NCBI GenBank assembly: GCA_902167325.1
Contig: LR632930.1
Span: 4,154,001-4,218,000 of the forward strand
Source: Chitinophaga pinensis
Lineage (GTDB): Bacteria > Bacteroidota > Bacteroidia > Chitinophagales > Chitinophagaceae
DNA length: 64,000 nucleotides
Direction: 5' to 3'
In this document: positions 25,971 to 34,386 of the stretch, in pieces
Layout of the letters: every line of letters starts with the position of its first letter
How positions within the stretch are numbered: the first letter of the stretch is position 1
Made by a program: the position numbers and the translations under genes
Notes under the pieces: generated by a model
Seen by the model: the letters and a program-made list of their open reading frames with translations, nothing else
Told to the model about the DNA's origin: nothing
Databases searched by the model: none

Positions 25971-27419
25971 ATGAACAGGATCAAATTTTTGACAGGAGCA
26001 TTCGTGAGCATGTGGCTGCTGGGCAGCTGCGGAGGTTCACAGCAACATGCAGACAAACAGTCAGGAACACCGCCCACAGAAATGAAAGTTACGGGCGAAA
26101 GCGTGGCCGAGCTAACCGCACCGCCTTTGGTGCCCAAACCCGTTGGCAACAGGGAAGCCACCAAACTCATCGTGAACATGGAAATCGTGGAAAAGGAAGG
26201 AGAGATGGCCGACGGGGTAAAATACCTCTACTGGACCTTCAACGGCAGCGTTCCCGGCAGCTTCATCCGCACCCGTGTGGGCGATGAGGTGGAGTTTCAC
26301 CTGAAAAACCATCCTAACAACAAACTCCCTCACAACATTGATCTCCATGCCGTAACTGGTCCCGGTGGAGGTGCTGCCTCTTCTTTTGTAGCGCCCGGCC
26401 ATGAAGTGGTATTCTCCTTCAAGGTGATCAACCCGGGCCTGTATGTGTACCACTGCGCCACCGCGCCGGTGGCCATGCACATCGCCAACGGCATGTACGG
26501 ACTTATCCTTGTGGAGCCGGAAGGCGGTCTGCCCCCGGTAGACAAAGAGTACTACATTATGCAGGGCGATTTCTACACAAAAGGCAGGAACGGTGACCCC
26601 GGACTGCAACCCTTCGACATGCAGAAGGCGGTAGATGAACATCCGGATTATGTGGTGTTCAACGGCAAGGTAGGTTCCCTCACGGGCGACAATGCCATCA
26701 AAGCCAACGTTGGTGAAACCGTGCGCCTCTATGTGGGCAACGGCGGTCCAAACCTCATCTCTTCCTTCCACGTGATCGGTGAAATATTCGATAACGTGTA
26801 TGTGGAAGGCGGCGACCTCATCAATAAAAATGTACAAACCACACTGGTACCCGCGGGCGGCGCTTCTATCGTAGAGTTCAAAGTAGAAGTGCCGGGCACC
26901 TTCGTGATCGTGGATCATGCCCTGACGCGCACCTTTAACAAAGGCTCCCTCGGTATGCTGACGGTTAGCGGTGATGAGAATAAACAGATCTATTCCGGTA
27001 AGCAGACAGAAGGCATCTATCAACCCGAAGGCGGCACTATCCAGAACATGCCGGGCGAAAATGCACCCGCAGCACCTAAGGCCGCCAATCTGGAAGAAAG
27101 GATTGCACTGGGTAAAACGGTATATGCCAAAACATGCCTGGCCTGCCACCAGGAAAACGGACAGGGCATCGCCAATGCCTTCCCGCCACTGGCTAAATCA
27201 GATTACCTGAATGAAGATGTGGGCCGTGCAATTGAAATTGTACTCCACGGTAAAACCGGTGAGATCGTGGTGAACGGGGCTAAGTTCAACGGAGTGATGC
27301 CCGCACAGGTACTGTCTGACGAGGAGGTAGCCAACGTACTGTCTTACATCTACGCCAGCTGGGGCAACAAGAAACAGGAGATCAAACCAGCAATGGTATC
27401 CGCTAAAAGAGGTCACTAA
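25971..27419 (+). CDS. nirK: Copper nitrite reductase (NirK) fused to cytochrome c, lipoprotein
   Basis: 482 residues. Lipobox WLLGSC-GGS gives a lipid anchor at Cys20. Two cupredoxin domains follow. Type 1 copper ligands H121, C162, H170, M175 and type 2 ligands H126, H161 and H316 can be placed by the HNIDLH, YHCATAPVAMHIANGMYG and VIVDHALTR motifs; catalytic D124 and H267 are also present. The C-terminal 110 residues are a cytochrome c domain with C389-L-A-C-H393. It reduces nitrite to NO, with the attached heme likely serving as electron entry. Lies 24 bases after norB, so NO is made and removed by one transcript. Confidence 0.95.
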   Translation: MNRIKFLTGAFVSMWLLGSCGGSQQHADKQSGTPPTEMKVTGESVAELTAPPLVPKPVGNREATKLIVNMEIVEKEGEMADGVKYLYWTFNGSVPGSFIRTRVGDEVEFHLKNHPNNKLPHNIDLHAVTGPGGGAASSFVAPGHEVVFSFKVINPGLYVYHCATAPVAMHIANGMYGLILVEPEGGLPPVDKEYYIMQGDFYTKGRNGDPGLQPFDMQKAVDEHPDYVVFNGKVGSLTGDNAIKANVGETVRLYVGNGGPNLISSFHVIGEIFDNVYVEGGDLINKNVQTTLVPAGGASIVEFKVEVPGTFVIVDHALTRTFNKGSLGMLTVSGDENKQIYSGKQTEGIYQPEGGTIQNMPGENAPAAPKAANLEERIALGKTVYAKTCLACHQENGQGIANAFPPLAKSDYLNEDVGRAIEIVLHGKTGEIVVNGAKFNGVMPAQVLSDEEVANVLSYIYASWGNKKQEIKPAMVSAKRGH

Positions 27420-27427
27420 CCATTCCT

Positions 27428-28279
27428 ATGAAAAATACAAGGCTCTCCGCTGCAGGCATTTTGATGATATTGACTGTATCCTGTTCCAGCCAGACATCCC
27501 GGGATACAGCGCCGATAGTGTTAACGACGCATCAGTACGCCGGCGGGGAGCCTTTTCCAACACCGCTGAAAGATACCGTGAAGATGGCAGTGGTGAAGGG
27601 AGGCAGCTATGTTCCCTTCTATGGCGGGAAAGATACCACGGTAACAGTTAAAGGATTCATGATCGATGTGATCCCTGTCACCAACGCCCGGTATCTCGCT
27701 TTTGTACAATTAAACCCGCAATGGCGGCGATCCAACGTTAAACGCATCTATGCCGATGCCAATTACCTGTTGGCATGGGAAAACGATACCACGCTTGCAA
27801 CAGGCACCTATCCGGATGCGCCGGTCACCAACATCTCGTGGTTTGCAGCCAAAGCATACTGCGATGCCGCAGAGAAATCACTACCCACAGTAGATCAGTG
27901 GGAATACGCCGCTATGGCGGATGATACCACGGAAGACGCAAGGAAGAAGGAATCCTTCAACCGCCACATCCTTTCCTGGTACGAAAAGCCCAACACATCC
28001 GGTAACCGGACAGGACTTACCCCTGCCAATATTTGGGGAATACACGACCTGCACGGACTGGTCTGGGAATGGACAGCCGATTTCAACGAAGTAATGCTCT
28101 CCGGAGAATCCAGAAGGGATGTAACAAGCGATAATGGCATGTTCTGCGGCAGTGGCTCCGTTGGGGCCAGCGATCTGATGAACTATGCTGCTTTTATGCG
28201 CTTCGCTTTCCGGGGTAGCTTAAAAGCCAATTATTGTGTACAGAACCAGGGGTTCAGAGCTGTAATGAAAATTGAATGA
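27428..28279 (+). CDS. nirV: NirV-like SUMF1/formylglycine-generating-enzyme-fold lipoprotein
   Basis: 283 residues with a lipoprotein signal (LMILTVSC-SSQ). The FGE-sulfatase fold is shown by VKGGSYVPFYGG, FMIDVIPVTNARYLAFV, TNISWFAAKAYCDAAEKSLP and LHGLVWEWTADF, ending NQGFRAVMKI. The two active-site Cys of true formylglycine-generating enzymes are not in the usual arrangement (one Cys in ANYCVQNQ), so FGE activity is doubtful. Proteins of this fold called NirV follow nirK in several proteobacteria, with unknown role in nitrite reductase assembly. Here it is 8 bases downstream of nirK. Symbol given by context and fold. Confidence 0.75.
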   Translation: MKNTRLSAAGILMILTVSCSSQTSRDTAPIVLTTHQYAGGEPFPTPLKDTVKMAVVKGGSYVPFYGGKDTTVTVKGFMIDVIPVTNARYLAFVQLNPQWRRSNVKRIYADANYLLAWENDTTLATGTYPDAPVTNISWFAAKAYCDAAEKSLPTVDQWEYAAMADDTTEDARKKESFNRHILSWYEKPNTSGNRTGLTPANIWGIHDLHGLVWEWTADFNEVMLSGESRRDVTSDNGMFCGSGSVGASDLMNYAAFMRFAFRGSLKANYCVQNQGFRAVMKIE

Positions 28280-28304
28280 TGGTGAAAAATTGGGTTTGAT
28301 AAAA

Positions 28305-28400
28305 GAGAGACCGAAAACTTTTGATGTTTGTTTTAGTCTCTGATTGTTAACAGGCAGCAGCTCCGGAGTTCACCGGGGGGTGACTCCGGACGCTCGCTGC
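28305..28400. other. Two hairpins between nirV and the SCO gene
   Basis: AGAGAC..GTCTCT (about 28305-28341) and a longer one in which GCAGC/GCTGC enclose CCGGAGTTCACC (28363-28374) and GGTGACTCCGG (28379-28389), differing by one bulged T. Neither is followed by a T tract, so they look like RNA structures (processing, pausing or mRNA-stability elements) rather than standard terminators. Confidence 0.5.
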
Positions 28401-28415
28401 AATACATCCGAAATC

Positions 28416-29030
28416 ATGAAAAGGACCATATATATCCTCGCCCTGTTGGGATTACTGTCTGCCTGCGGGCAGCAGTACGCTACCGGCAAAGGCGATACAA
28501 AAGCAGCAACAGAGCTGGCTTCCGCGCCGGTTTCCGCGGAGTCCATTTTCAACTTAACCTCTTTTTGGAATACCGAAGAAGGCAACACCATCCAGCTGCA
28601 CGACCTTAAAGGGAAAGTGCTGGTAGTGGTTATGATATACACTACCTGTAAAGCAGCATGCCCCAGGCTCGTGGCCGATATGCTCGCCATCAGGGGCAAG
28701 GTGCCGGAGAAACTGAAAGATAAAGTACAGTATGTACTGGTAAGCATCGATCCTGAATATGATACACCGGTGAAGCTGAAGGAGTTCGCCATCACCAAAG
28801 AAATGGATGGAGAGGAATGGACCTTCCTGCAGGGCGATCCTGAAACCGTGAGGGAATTTGCCAATGTACTGTCTGTTAAATACAAGGAAATCTCACCGAT
28901 GGATTTCTCCCATTCCAATATCATCAGCATCTTCAACCCCGCCGGCGACCTCATTCACCAGCAGGAAGGACTCGGGGTCAATAACAGGGAAACGATTGAA
29001 GCCATTATAAAAACTGCCAGCCATGAATAA
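28416..29030 (+). CDS. SCO-family copper chaperone/thioredoxin-like lipoprotein
   Basis: 204 residues from ATG 28416; signal ILALLGLLSAC-GQQ. The SCO1/SenC fold is marked by the copper-binding C-x3-C in TCKAACPRL and the downstream His in DFSHSNIISIFN. SCO proteins deliver copper to oxidases or reduce disulfides at copper sites; here, in a nirK/nor cluster without a CuA oxidase, delivery of copper to NirK is a reasonable inference. The stop overlaps the start of the next gene by 8 bases. Confidence 0.9.
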   Translation: MKRTIYILALLGLLSACGQQYATGKGDTKAATELASAPVSAESIFNLTSFWNTEEGNTIQLHDLKGKVLVVVMIYTTCKAACPRLVADMLAIRGKVPEKLKDKVQYVLVSIDPEYDTPVKLKEFAITKEMDGEEWTFLQGDPETVREFANVLSVKYKEISPMDFSHSNIISIFNPAGDLIHQQEGLGVNNRETIEAIIKTASHE

Positions 29031-30297
29031 CACTTTTAAAATCATGAGCGTGTTGCTGCTCTCCGGCTTTGGAGCCAGTGCGCAGCAGATAGATGCCAGC
29101 GCCGATCTGCGCTTCAGATATGAGCACCGGCATGGATACGGCACGCTGTTTCACGACACATTGAAAGCCGCCAACTTCGTTACACAACGCACCCGCATCA
29201 ACCTCGATTATACTTCTCCCAAACTTAAATTGCGGATTGCGCCACAGAACGTACGAACATGGGGCGATGTGGCCACCGGTGCAAAAACAGATCAGTACTT
29301 CCAGATGCATGAAGCTTGGGCCGAAGTGGCGATCAATTCCAACTGGGCCATTAAAGCTGGGCGGCAGGAACTGAATTATGACGATGCCCGCATACTCGGG
29401 AATGTAGACTGGACGATGCAGGCACGCAGCCATGATCTGGCACTTATAAAATTCACACCTTCCGCTGCCCATACCCTCCATGCGGGCGCGGCGCTCAGTG
29501 CCAACCGGGAAAGCAATGTGCAGGAGACATACGCCGTGCCCCAGCAATACCGGCATATGCAATTTCTCTGGTACCACGGGCAGCTTACCCGGGTGGGGTG
29601 GAGCGTTCTCTTCCTGAATCAGGCCCTGCCTTATATGGATCAGCAGAAAGAAAAATCAGCATGGAACCAAACCTTCGGGCCAAGGATTACCTACATACAT
29701 AACCACCTCAGTGCCGATGCATCTTTCTACGCCCAAACCGGGAAAGTAGGAAGAAACAACCTCATGGCCATGAACGCCGCTGCTAATCTGCACTACAAAA
29801 TACCCGGCGGATGGGTACCCGGCATTGGGATAGAATACCTCTCCGGTACAAATTCCAACAGCACCGGTAACGATATCAAAAGCTTCACACCCTGGTTCGG
29901 CACCAATCACAAGTTCAACGGTTTTATGGATTACTTCTTTGCAGGCAACCACTCCAATAACGTGGGCCTCACCGACATCTACGTCCACCTCGCATATGAA
30001 CAGCCAAGGTTTAAAGCCCGTCTCACACCACATTACTTCTCCACTGCCGCGGGGCTATACCGCGATGGTAACAAGCTGAACAGCTATCTCGGCACCGAGA
30101 TCGACCTCACTGCGGGATATAAGATTGCTGACTTCGTATGGCTGAACGGCGGCTACTCACAGATGCTGGCCACCACAACCATGGAAGCACTGAAAGGCGG
30201 GAGCAGATCGGCTTTCAATAACTGGTTCTTCCTCGAACTACAGGTAAGCCCGAAACTCTTTTCTTTCAAAACCGCTGCAGCGGGTAAAACGCCGTAA
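29023..30297 (+). CDS. Outer-membrane channel of the alginate-export (AlgE-like) family
   Basis: 424 residues with a Sec signal (VLLLSGFGASAQQ) and alternating-pattern beta-strands ending in a typical aromatic C-terminal strand region. The motif IKAGRQELNYDDARILGNVDW is the hallmark of the alginate_exp family, and LDYTSPKLKLRIAPQNVRTWG fits too. Despite the family name, members occur in nitrite/NO reduction clusters of Bacteroidota and may serve as a porin for anions or other solutes. No alginate genes are here apart from the distant PL6 lyase. It begins inside the SCO gene. Confidence 0.8.
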   Translation: MNNTFKIMSVLLLSGFGASAQQIDASADLRFRYEHRHGYGTLFHDTLKAANFVTQRTRINLDYTSPKLKLRIAPQNVRTWGDVATGAKTDQYFQMHEAWAEVAINSNWAIKAGRQELNYDDARILGNVDWTMQARSHDLALIKFTPSAAHTLHAGAALSANRESNVQETYAVPQQYRHMQFLWYHGQLTRVGWSVLFLNQALPYMDQQKEKSAWNQTFGPRITYIHNHLSADASFYAQTGKVGRNNLMAMNAAANLHYKIPGGWVPGIGIEYLSGTNSNSTGNDIKSFTPWFGTNHKFNGFMDYFFAGNHSNNVGLTDIYVHLAYEQPRFKARLTPHYFSTAAGLYRDGNKLNSYLGTEIDLTAGYKIADFVWLNGGYSQMLATTTMEALKGGSRSAFNNWFFLELQVSPKLFSFKTAAAGKTP

Positions 30298-30328
30298 CAA
30301 TTCCCAACAGCCCAAAACCAGTAACCAG

Positions 30329-31135
30329 ATGAACCAGCAATTATCAGACACCCAAACAGTGAAAACTCCTCCCTTCTATATGGAAACGGGGAAGGAAGGA
30401 GACGTTTTCACACATGCTTTCAGAAATAAAATACCGGTACTCCTGAAAGGTCCTACCGGCACAGGTAAATCACGTTTTGTGGCCTATATGGCCGCCGTAC
30501 TCGGCAGGCCTCTGATCACCGTGAGCTGCCATGAAGAAACCTCGTCTACCGACCTGATCGGCCGATTCATCATCAAAGGAGCGGAAACGGTCTGGATGGA
30601 CGGGCCACTGGTAACTGCCGTCAAAACCGGCGCCATCCTGTACCTCGATGAGTTGGCAGAAGCCCGTCCGGATGTGATTGTGGCCATTCATCCGTTGACA
30701 GACCACCGCCGGGAAATGTATATCGACAAACTGGGGGAAACCATTCAGGCACCGGACGAATTCATGCTGGCAGCATCCTTCAACCCCGGATATCAACGGG
30801 GGTACAAAGAACTGAAGCCCTCCACCCGGCAGCGCTTCGCCGGCATATCCTTCCGTTACCCGGAAGCAGAAGCGGAAGCAAATATCCTTATGGAAGAAAC
30901 GGGTATTGAAGCAGGCATTGCAGGTAAGCTCGTGAAGATAGGTGGGAAGATCCGGAACCTGAAAGAACTCGGACTGGCAGAAACCGCCTCTACACGACTA
31001 CTGGTAGACGCTGCCCGCCTCATTCACAGCGGACTGCCACGCCGCCTCGCCGTACGCACCGCCATCGTGGAGCCGCTTACCGACGACGAAGAAACCATTG
31101 CCGCATTGTGTAACCTGGCCGACCTTATGATCTGA
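30329..31135 (+). CDS. norQ: MoxR/CbbQ-type AAA+ ATPase for NO reductase activation
   Basis: 268 residues. Walker A GPTGTGKS at 41-48, Walker B AILYLDELAEA near 105, sensor-type sequence MLAASFNPGYQRGYKEL and arginine-finger region STRQRFAGISFRYP are all present. The C-terminal half carries the CbbQ/NirQ extension (AETASTRLLVDAARLI). Together with the VWA protein encoded next (start 2 bases after this stop) it forms the NorQD activator that inserts or remodels the non-heme iron centre of NorB in known denitrifiers. Confidence 0.93.
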   Translation: MNQQLSDTQTVKTPPFYMETGKEGDVFTHAFRNKIPVLLKGPTGTGKSRFVAYMAAVLGRPLITVSCHEETSSTDLIGRFIIKGAETVWMDGPLVTAVKTGAILYLDELAEARPDVIVAIHPLTDHRREMYIDKLGETIQAPDEFMLAASFNPGYQRGYKELKPSTRQRFAGISFRYPEAEAEANILMEETGIEAGIAGKLVKIGGKIRNLKELGLAETASTRLLVDAARLIHSGLPRRLAVRTAIVEPLTDDEETIAALCNLADLMI

Positions 31136-31136
31136 T

Positions 31137-32888
31137 ATGGCACTCGACGAATACATATTTGGGAAAGTAATGCGCTACTTCCGGAACCGCAAAACGGCTT
31201 CGGAGGCAGACCGGCATACCGTTTACCTCGAACACCTGAAGCCGCGCCTCACCATCCTCGCAAGGGCCATTACCGGCCGTGCCGTGGAGATCTTCCCCGC
31301 AATCCGTGAAGGAGGCTACAAAGGCGACAGCTTCTTCCTGCCCGGGAAATGGAACTGGTATAACAACGGCGAGGCAAACAATGCCTTCTATCTCTTCCGC
31401 ACGCTGTACCTTTCCATGCAGCAGCAGCTGGGTCACAACTGGTATGGAGCAGCCTCACTGTCAGACGAAGCGGCTACCCAATATGCCCTGCAACACGCGC
31501 CACAGGTACTGGAACATATGTTCACTGAATACCCCGGCAGCCGCGAACTATTCAACCTGCTGCGGACAGAAAAAGAGGCAGACAACCCGGAAACCCTCCC
31601 CGAACAGTGGCTTTATGGCAAATGGATGGCAGAAGCCTCTTCCGCACCCGAAGCACCACCCATCCCGGCGTTAACAGAAGACCTCCCGGAAAAGCAAATA
31701 CCACCCACCATTCTGCAGGCACGCCCTGTAGAAGAAATGGTGAACCTGGCGATAGATACCCGGCAGCAGGAAGATTATGTGATGACGCACAACTTCGAGA
31801 AAGTAGACACCGCCGAAGAATTCTCCGGCAGCTGGCGCGATTTCGACGGAGCCGATGAACTGGAAGATCATGCCGATGCCCTCAACGAACTGAATATGAA
31901 ATATACCGTGCGCGTTAATGATACCGTGCACAGTGTATACGAAGCCGGATATACCGGCAACGCCTCCATCGCCGAAAGCCGCGAAACCACGGCCGATGGG
32001 CAATATGTGGTATATGATGAATGGGATTGTTATAAGAAGATCTACAAAAGATCTTTCAGCAAAGTATATCCTTTAAGACAACAACTGTTAAACCACGACT
32101 ATTACGCCCAAACCATCTCCGGCAACGGTCCTGTGCTGGTACAGCTGCGTAAAATGCTCGCTGCGGTCAACAACAAATGGCATCAGCAGCGCATGCAGCC
32201 ACAGGGGAACCAGATCGATATTGACAGGGCTACCGACCGCTACGCCGATCTCATGGCAGGACACACCCCTTCAGATAACATTTACATCTCCGACCGGAAG
32301 AAAGAAAAGGAGCTTTCCCTGTTACTGCTACTGGATCTCAGTTTGTCGAGCGACAGCTACGCCGATGGCAACCGCGTGATTGATGTGGCCAAGCAGACCG
32401 CTATCCTATTTGGTGAAGTACTGCATGAATACGGCATCGACTTCTCCGTTTGCGGGTTCTATTCCAAAACCCGCAACTACACAGGTTACGTAACGCTGAA
32501 GGATTTCGATGAGAAATGGGATACTGCCAAATGTGCCATTGGCGCGCCACAGCCCGAAGGATATACCCGCATCGGTCCGGCCCTCCGCCATTCCGGGGCC
32601 TTGCTGGTACAGCGGCCTGCGCGTAATAAATGGGTCATCCTGCTGTCTGACGGCAAGCCCAACGATTACGACCGCTATGAAGGCAAATATGGTATAGGAG
32701 ATGTAAAGCAGGCCTTACGGGAACTCAACACGCAACGGGTACAAACATATGCACTGGCCATCGAAGCCGCAGCACGGTACTACCTGCCACTGATGTTCGG
32801 ACAGGATCACTACCAGGTGATATCCTCACCGGCGGCACTATTCACTACATTAATCAAACTATATGAACGAATCAGGTATAGCAGCTGA
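31137..32888 (+). CDS. norD: VWA-domain NO reductase activation protein
   Basis: 583 residues. The C-terminal VWA domain (about 385-580) has an intact MIDAS motif D-L-S-L-S in LLLLDLSLSSDSYADG and the threonine loop PEGYTRIGPALRH followed by ILLSDGKPNDYDRYEGKYGI, a NorD hallmark. The N-terminal part is helical. It partners the AAA+ NorQ to activate NO reductase. Its last 26 bases overlap the start of norE, so norQ, norD and norE are translationally coupled. Confidence 0.93.
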   Translation: MALDEYIFGKVMRYFRNRKTASEADRHTVYLEHLKPRLTILARAITGRAVEIFPAIREGGYKGDSFFLPGKWNWYNNGEANNAFYLFRTLYLSMQQQLGHNWYGAASLSDEAATQYALQHAPQVLEHMFTEYPGSRELFNLLRTEKEADNPETLPEQWLYGKWMAEASSAPEAPPIPALTEDLPEKQIPPTILQARPVEEMVNLAIDTRQQEDYVMTHNFEKVDTAEEFSGSWRDFDGADELEDHADALNELNMKYTVRVNDTVHSVYEAGYTGNASIAESRETTADGQYVVYDEWDCYKKIYKRSFSKVYPLRQQLLNHDYYAQTISGNGPVLVQLRKMLAAVNNKWHQQRMQPQGNQIDIDRATDRYADLMAGHTPSDNIYISDRKKEKELSLLLLLDLSLSSDSYADGNRVIDVAKQTAILFGEVLHEYGIDFSVCGFYSKTRNYTGYVTLKDFDEKWDTAKCAIGAPQPEGYTRIGPALRHSGALLVQRPARNKWVILLSDGKPNDYDRYEGKYGIGDVKQALRELNTQRVQTYALAIEAAARYYLPLMFGQDHYQVISSPAALFTTLIKLYERIRYSS

Positions 32889-33468
32889 CGTGATTGAAAC
32901 GCCAGACACGAAAGACTTCTTTTACCCACCCGGAGGCATCCTGCTGTGGATCATCATCCTGCTGGAACTGTTCACTTTCGGCATCGCCATCGTGATATTC
33001 ATGTACAGCGCAGGGCAGGAGAGGGCTGTATTCGAAACTTCCGCACAGCAGCTGAATATAACCATCGGCTCGATTAACACTGTGGTATTGCTCACCAGCG
33101 GCTACTGCATGGCAAAATGCGTGCATCTCTTCCGAAGGGGAGAAGTAACCCGCAGCAAAAAACAGTTACTGGCTACACTGATTCTTGGCCTCGTGTTTAT
33201 GGTACTGAAAGCGGTGGAGTATGAACATAAAGCCACAGAAGGGCTCACACTCGGTACTAACACCTACTTTGATTTCTACTGGATGCTCACGGGCTTTCAC
33301 CTCGTGCATGTAGCCACCGGTATGGTGATACTGCTTTGGTGGAATGTGACTATGCAGCGAAAGCCACAGGGCGAAGCGTTGGGTAATCTCGAAGCAGGCG
33401 CAGCATTCTGGCACCTTTGCGACCTCATCTGGCTCTTACTCTTTCCCGTTTTATATCTCATCTTTTAA
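32863..33468 (+). CDS. norE: NorE-like cytochrome oxidase subunit III protein
   Basis: 201 residues, five membrane helices, fold of heme-copper oxidase subunit III (GGILLWIIILLELFTFGIAI, MLTGFHLVHVATGMVILLWW). NorE proteins accompany cNOR and improve its activity by an unclear mechanism. Start chosen at ATG 32863, inside norD; the next in-frame Met (about residue 47) would remove the first helix. It is followed 10 bases later by a subunit IV-like protein. Confidence 0.88.
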   Translation: MNESGIAADVIETPDTKDFFYPPGGILLWIIILLELFTFGIAIVIFMYSAGQERAVFETSAQQLNITIGSINTVVLLTSGYCMAKCVHLFRRGEVTRSKKQLLATLILGLVFMVLKAVEYEHKATEGLTLGTNTYFDFYWMLTGFHLVHVATGMVILLWWNVTMQRKPQGEALGNLEAGAAFWHLCDLIWLLLFPVLYLIF

Positions 33469-33478
33469 ACCAACCCGC

Positions 33479-33721
33479 ATGTTCCTCACCTTACGCACGA
33501 ATTGGATCATACTGATGCTGGCCGTAGTCCTGATGTCGGCAACCGTGCTCTATGCCAGAACATGGTCCGGTTTCGCAGCTGTCATCATGGTGCTTTCCGT
33601 TTTGAAGTTCCTGCTCGTAGCCTTTTACTTTATGGAAATGAGCAAAGCCCACCCGGCCTGGCGCGCCATCCTTACCGTATTTGCAGTAATTGTAGCTGCA
33701 GCAGTGGTGCTGATGAAGTAA
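33479..33721 (+). CDS. Small subunit IV-like membrane protein (NorF-like)
   Basis: 80 residues with three hydrophobic helices (WIILMLAVVLMSATVLYA, AAVIMVLSVLKFLLVAFYFM, ILTVFAVIVAAAVVLM). The motif KFLLVAFYFMEMSKAHPAWR is that of prokaryotic cytochrome c oxidase subunit IV. By size and position it corresponds to NorF, the small partner of NorE. It ends the first transcription block of the island; the hemerythrin gene downstream has a separate promoter. Confidence 0.82.
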   Translation: MFLTLRTNWIILMLAVVLMSATVLYARTWSGFAAVIMVLSVLKFLLVAFYFMEMSKAHPAWRAILTVFAVIVAAAVVLMK

Positions 33722-33847
33722 ATGAAATCATACCGGCAGACAGTCTGCCGCATTAAAGTTTATACTGGTTACCTGTGGGAAAGCCTGCGATTCCGCTGCC
33801 GGTTGAAATACTACCGGCAGCGGCCAGGCTTATTAGTTTCTTATTAC

Positions 33848-33861
33848 GGACTAGTTTGTCC
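33848..33861. promoter_or_regulatory. Palindromic operator candidate, site C (hemerythrin promoter)
   Basis: GGACTAGTTTGTCC, the third member of the GGAYAW..TTRTCC set. It overlaps the -33 TTTG of the hemerythrin promoter, the same geometry as site A on the rrf2 promoter. Confidence 0.65.
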
Positions 33862-33888
33862 TTTATTAGTTATTAGTCGTTATCTTTG
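33855..33888 (+). promoter_or_regulatory. Bacteroidota-type promoter of the hemerythrin gene
   Basis: TTTG at 33855-33858 and TATCTTTG at 33881-33888 with 22 bases between; ATG at 33908. Confidence 0.75.
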
Positions 33889-33907
33889 TACCATAATATC
33901 AAACGCC

Positions 33908-34378
33908 ATGAAACGCGCACCTGAGTTAATGCAGTTATCCAGAGACCATCACAGCGGATTATTACTCTGCTGGAAGATCAGGTATGGATTGAATCATAAG
34001 ATATCGATAGACAGGATAGTGGCCTATCTGAAGCATTCTTTCACGAACGAACTGGAGCCGCATTTTAAACTGGAAGAGGAATTCGCATTTATCCTTTTGC
34101 CTGAAACGCATCCCATGCGGCTGGAAGCCCTCGCCCAGCACGCGCTGCTCAGGAAACAGGTGGGGCAGATGGGAGAGGATCCGGTAAATGAAGAAATGCT
34201 CAAAACATTTTCCGACCTGCTGGAACTGCATATCCGATTTGAAGAAAGACAGCTTTTTCCTTTGATAGAATCCTCCACACCACCCGAAGCCCTGAAAGCA
34301 TCCGGTGAACTGATCAATGGTGAATGGGAAAAAGGTAATTCCATCTGGGACGATGAGTTTTGGATCATTAAAAATTAA
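33908..34378 (+). CDS. Hemerythrin-domain protein, probable NO-damage response
   Basis: 156 residues from ATG 33908; the frame is open upstream but a promoter lies inside that stretch. Four-helix hemerythrin-like fold with ligand candidates in LSRDHHSGLLL (His14/15), LEPHFKLEEEFAF (H-x3-E type), LAQHALLRKQV and LELHIRFEERQLF (H-x3-E). Di-iron proteins of this kind (RIC/YtfE/DnrN group) repair nitrosatively damaged Fe-S clusters or bind NO/O2. The operator-like palindrome over its promoter and its place in the denitrification island support that role. Confidence 0.85.
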   Translation: MKRAPELMQLSRDHHSGLLLCWKIRYGLNHKISIDRIVAYLKHSFTNELEPHFKLEEEFAFILLPETHPMRLEALAQHALLRKQVGQMGEDPVNEEMLKTFSDLLELHIRFEERQLFPLIESSTPPEALKASGELINGEWEKGNSIWDDEFWIIKN

Positions 34379-34386
34379 CGAAACCC

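Noticed and set aside
26112..27149. 345-codon open frame antisense to nirK
   Set aside because: It lies fully within a gene with all catalytic residues in place; its translation has no signal, domain or low-complexity pattern of a real protein. Long antisense frames are common in this GC-rich coding DNA.
33722..33907. N-terminal extension of the hemerythrin protein
   Set aside because: Contains a full -33/-7 promoter and an operator palindrome, so ATG 33908 is the better start.
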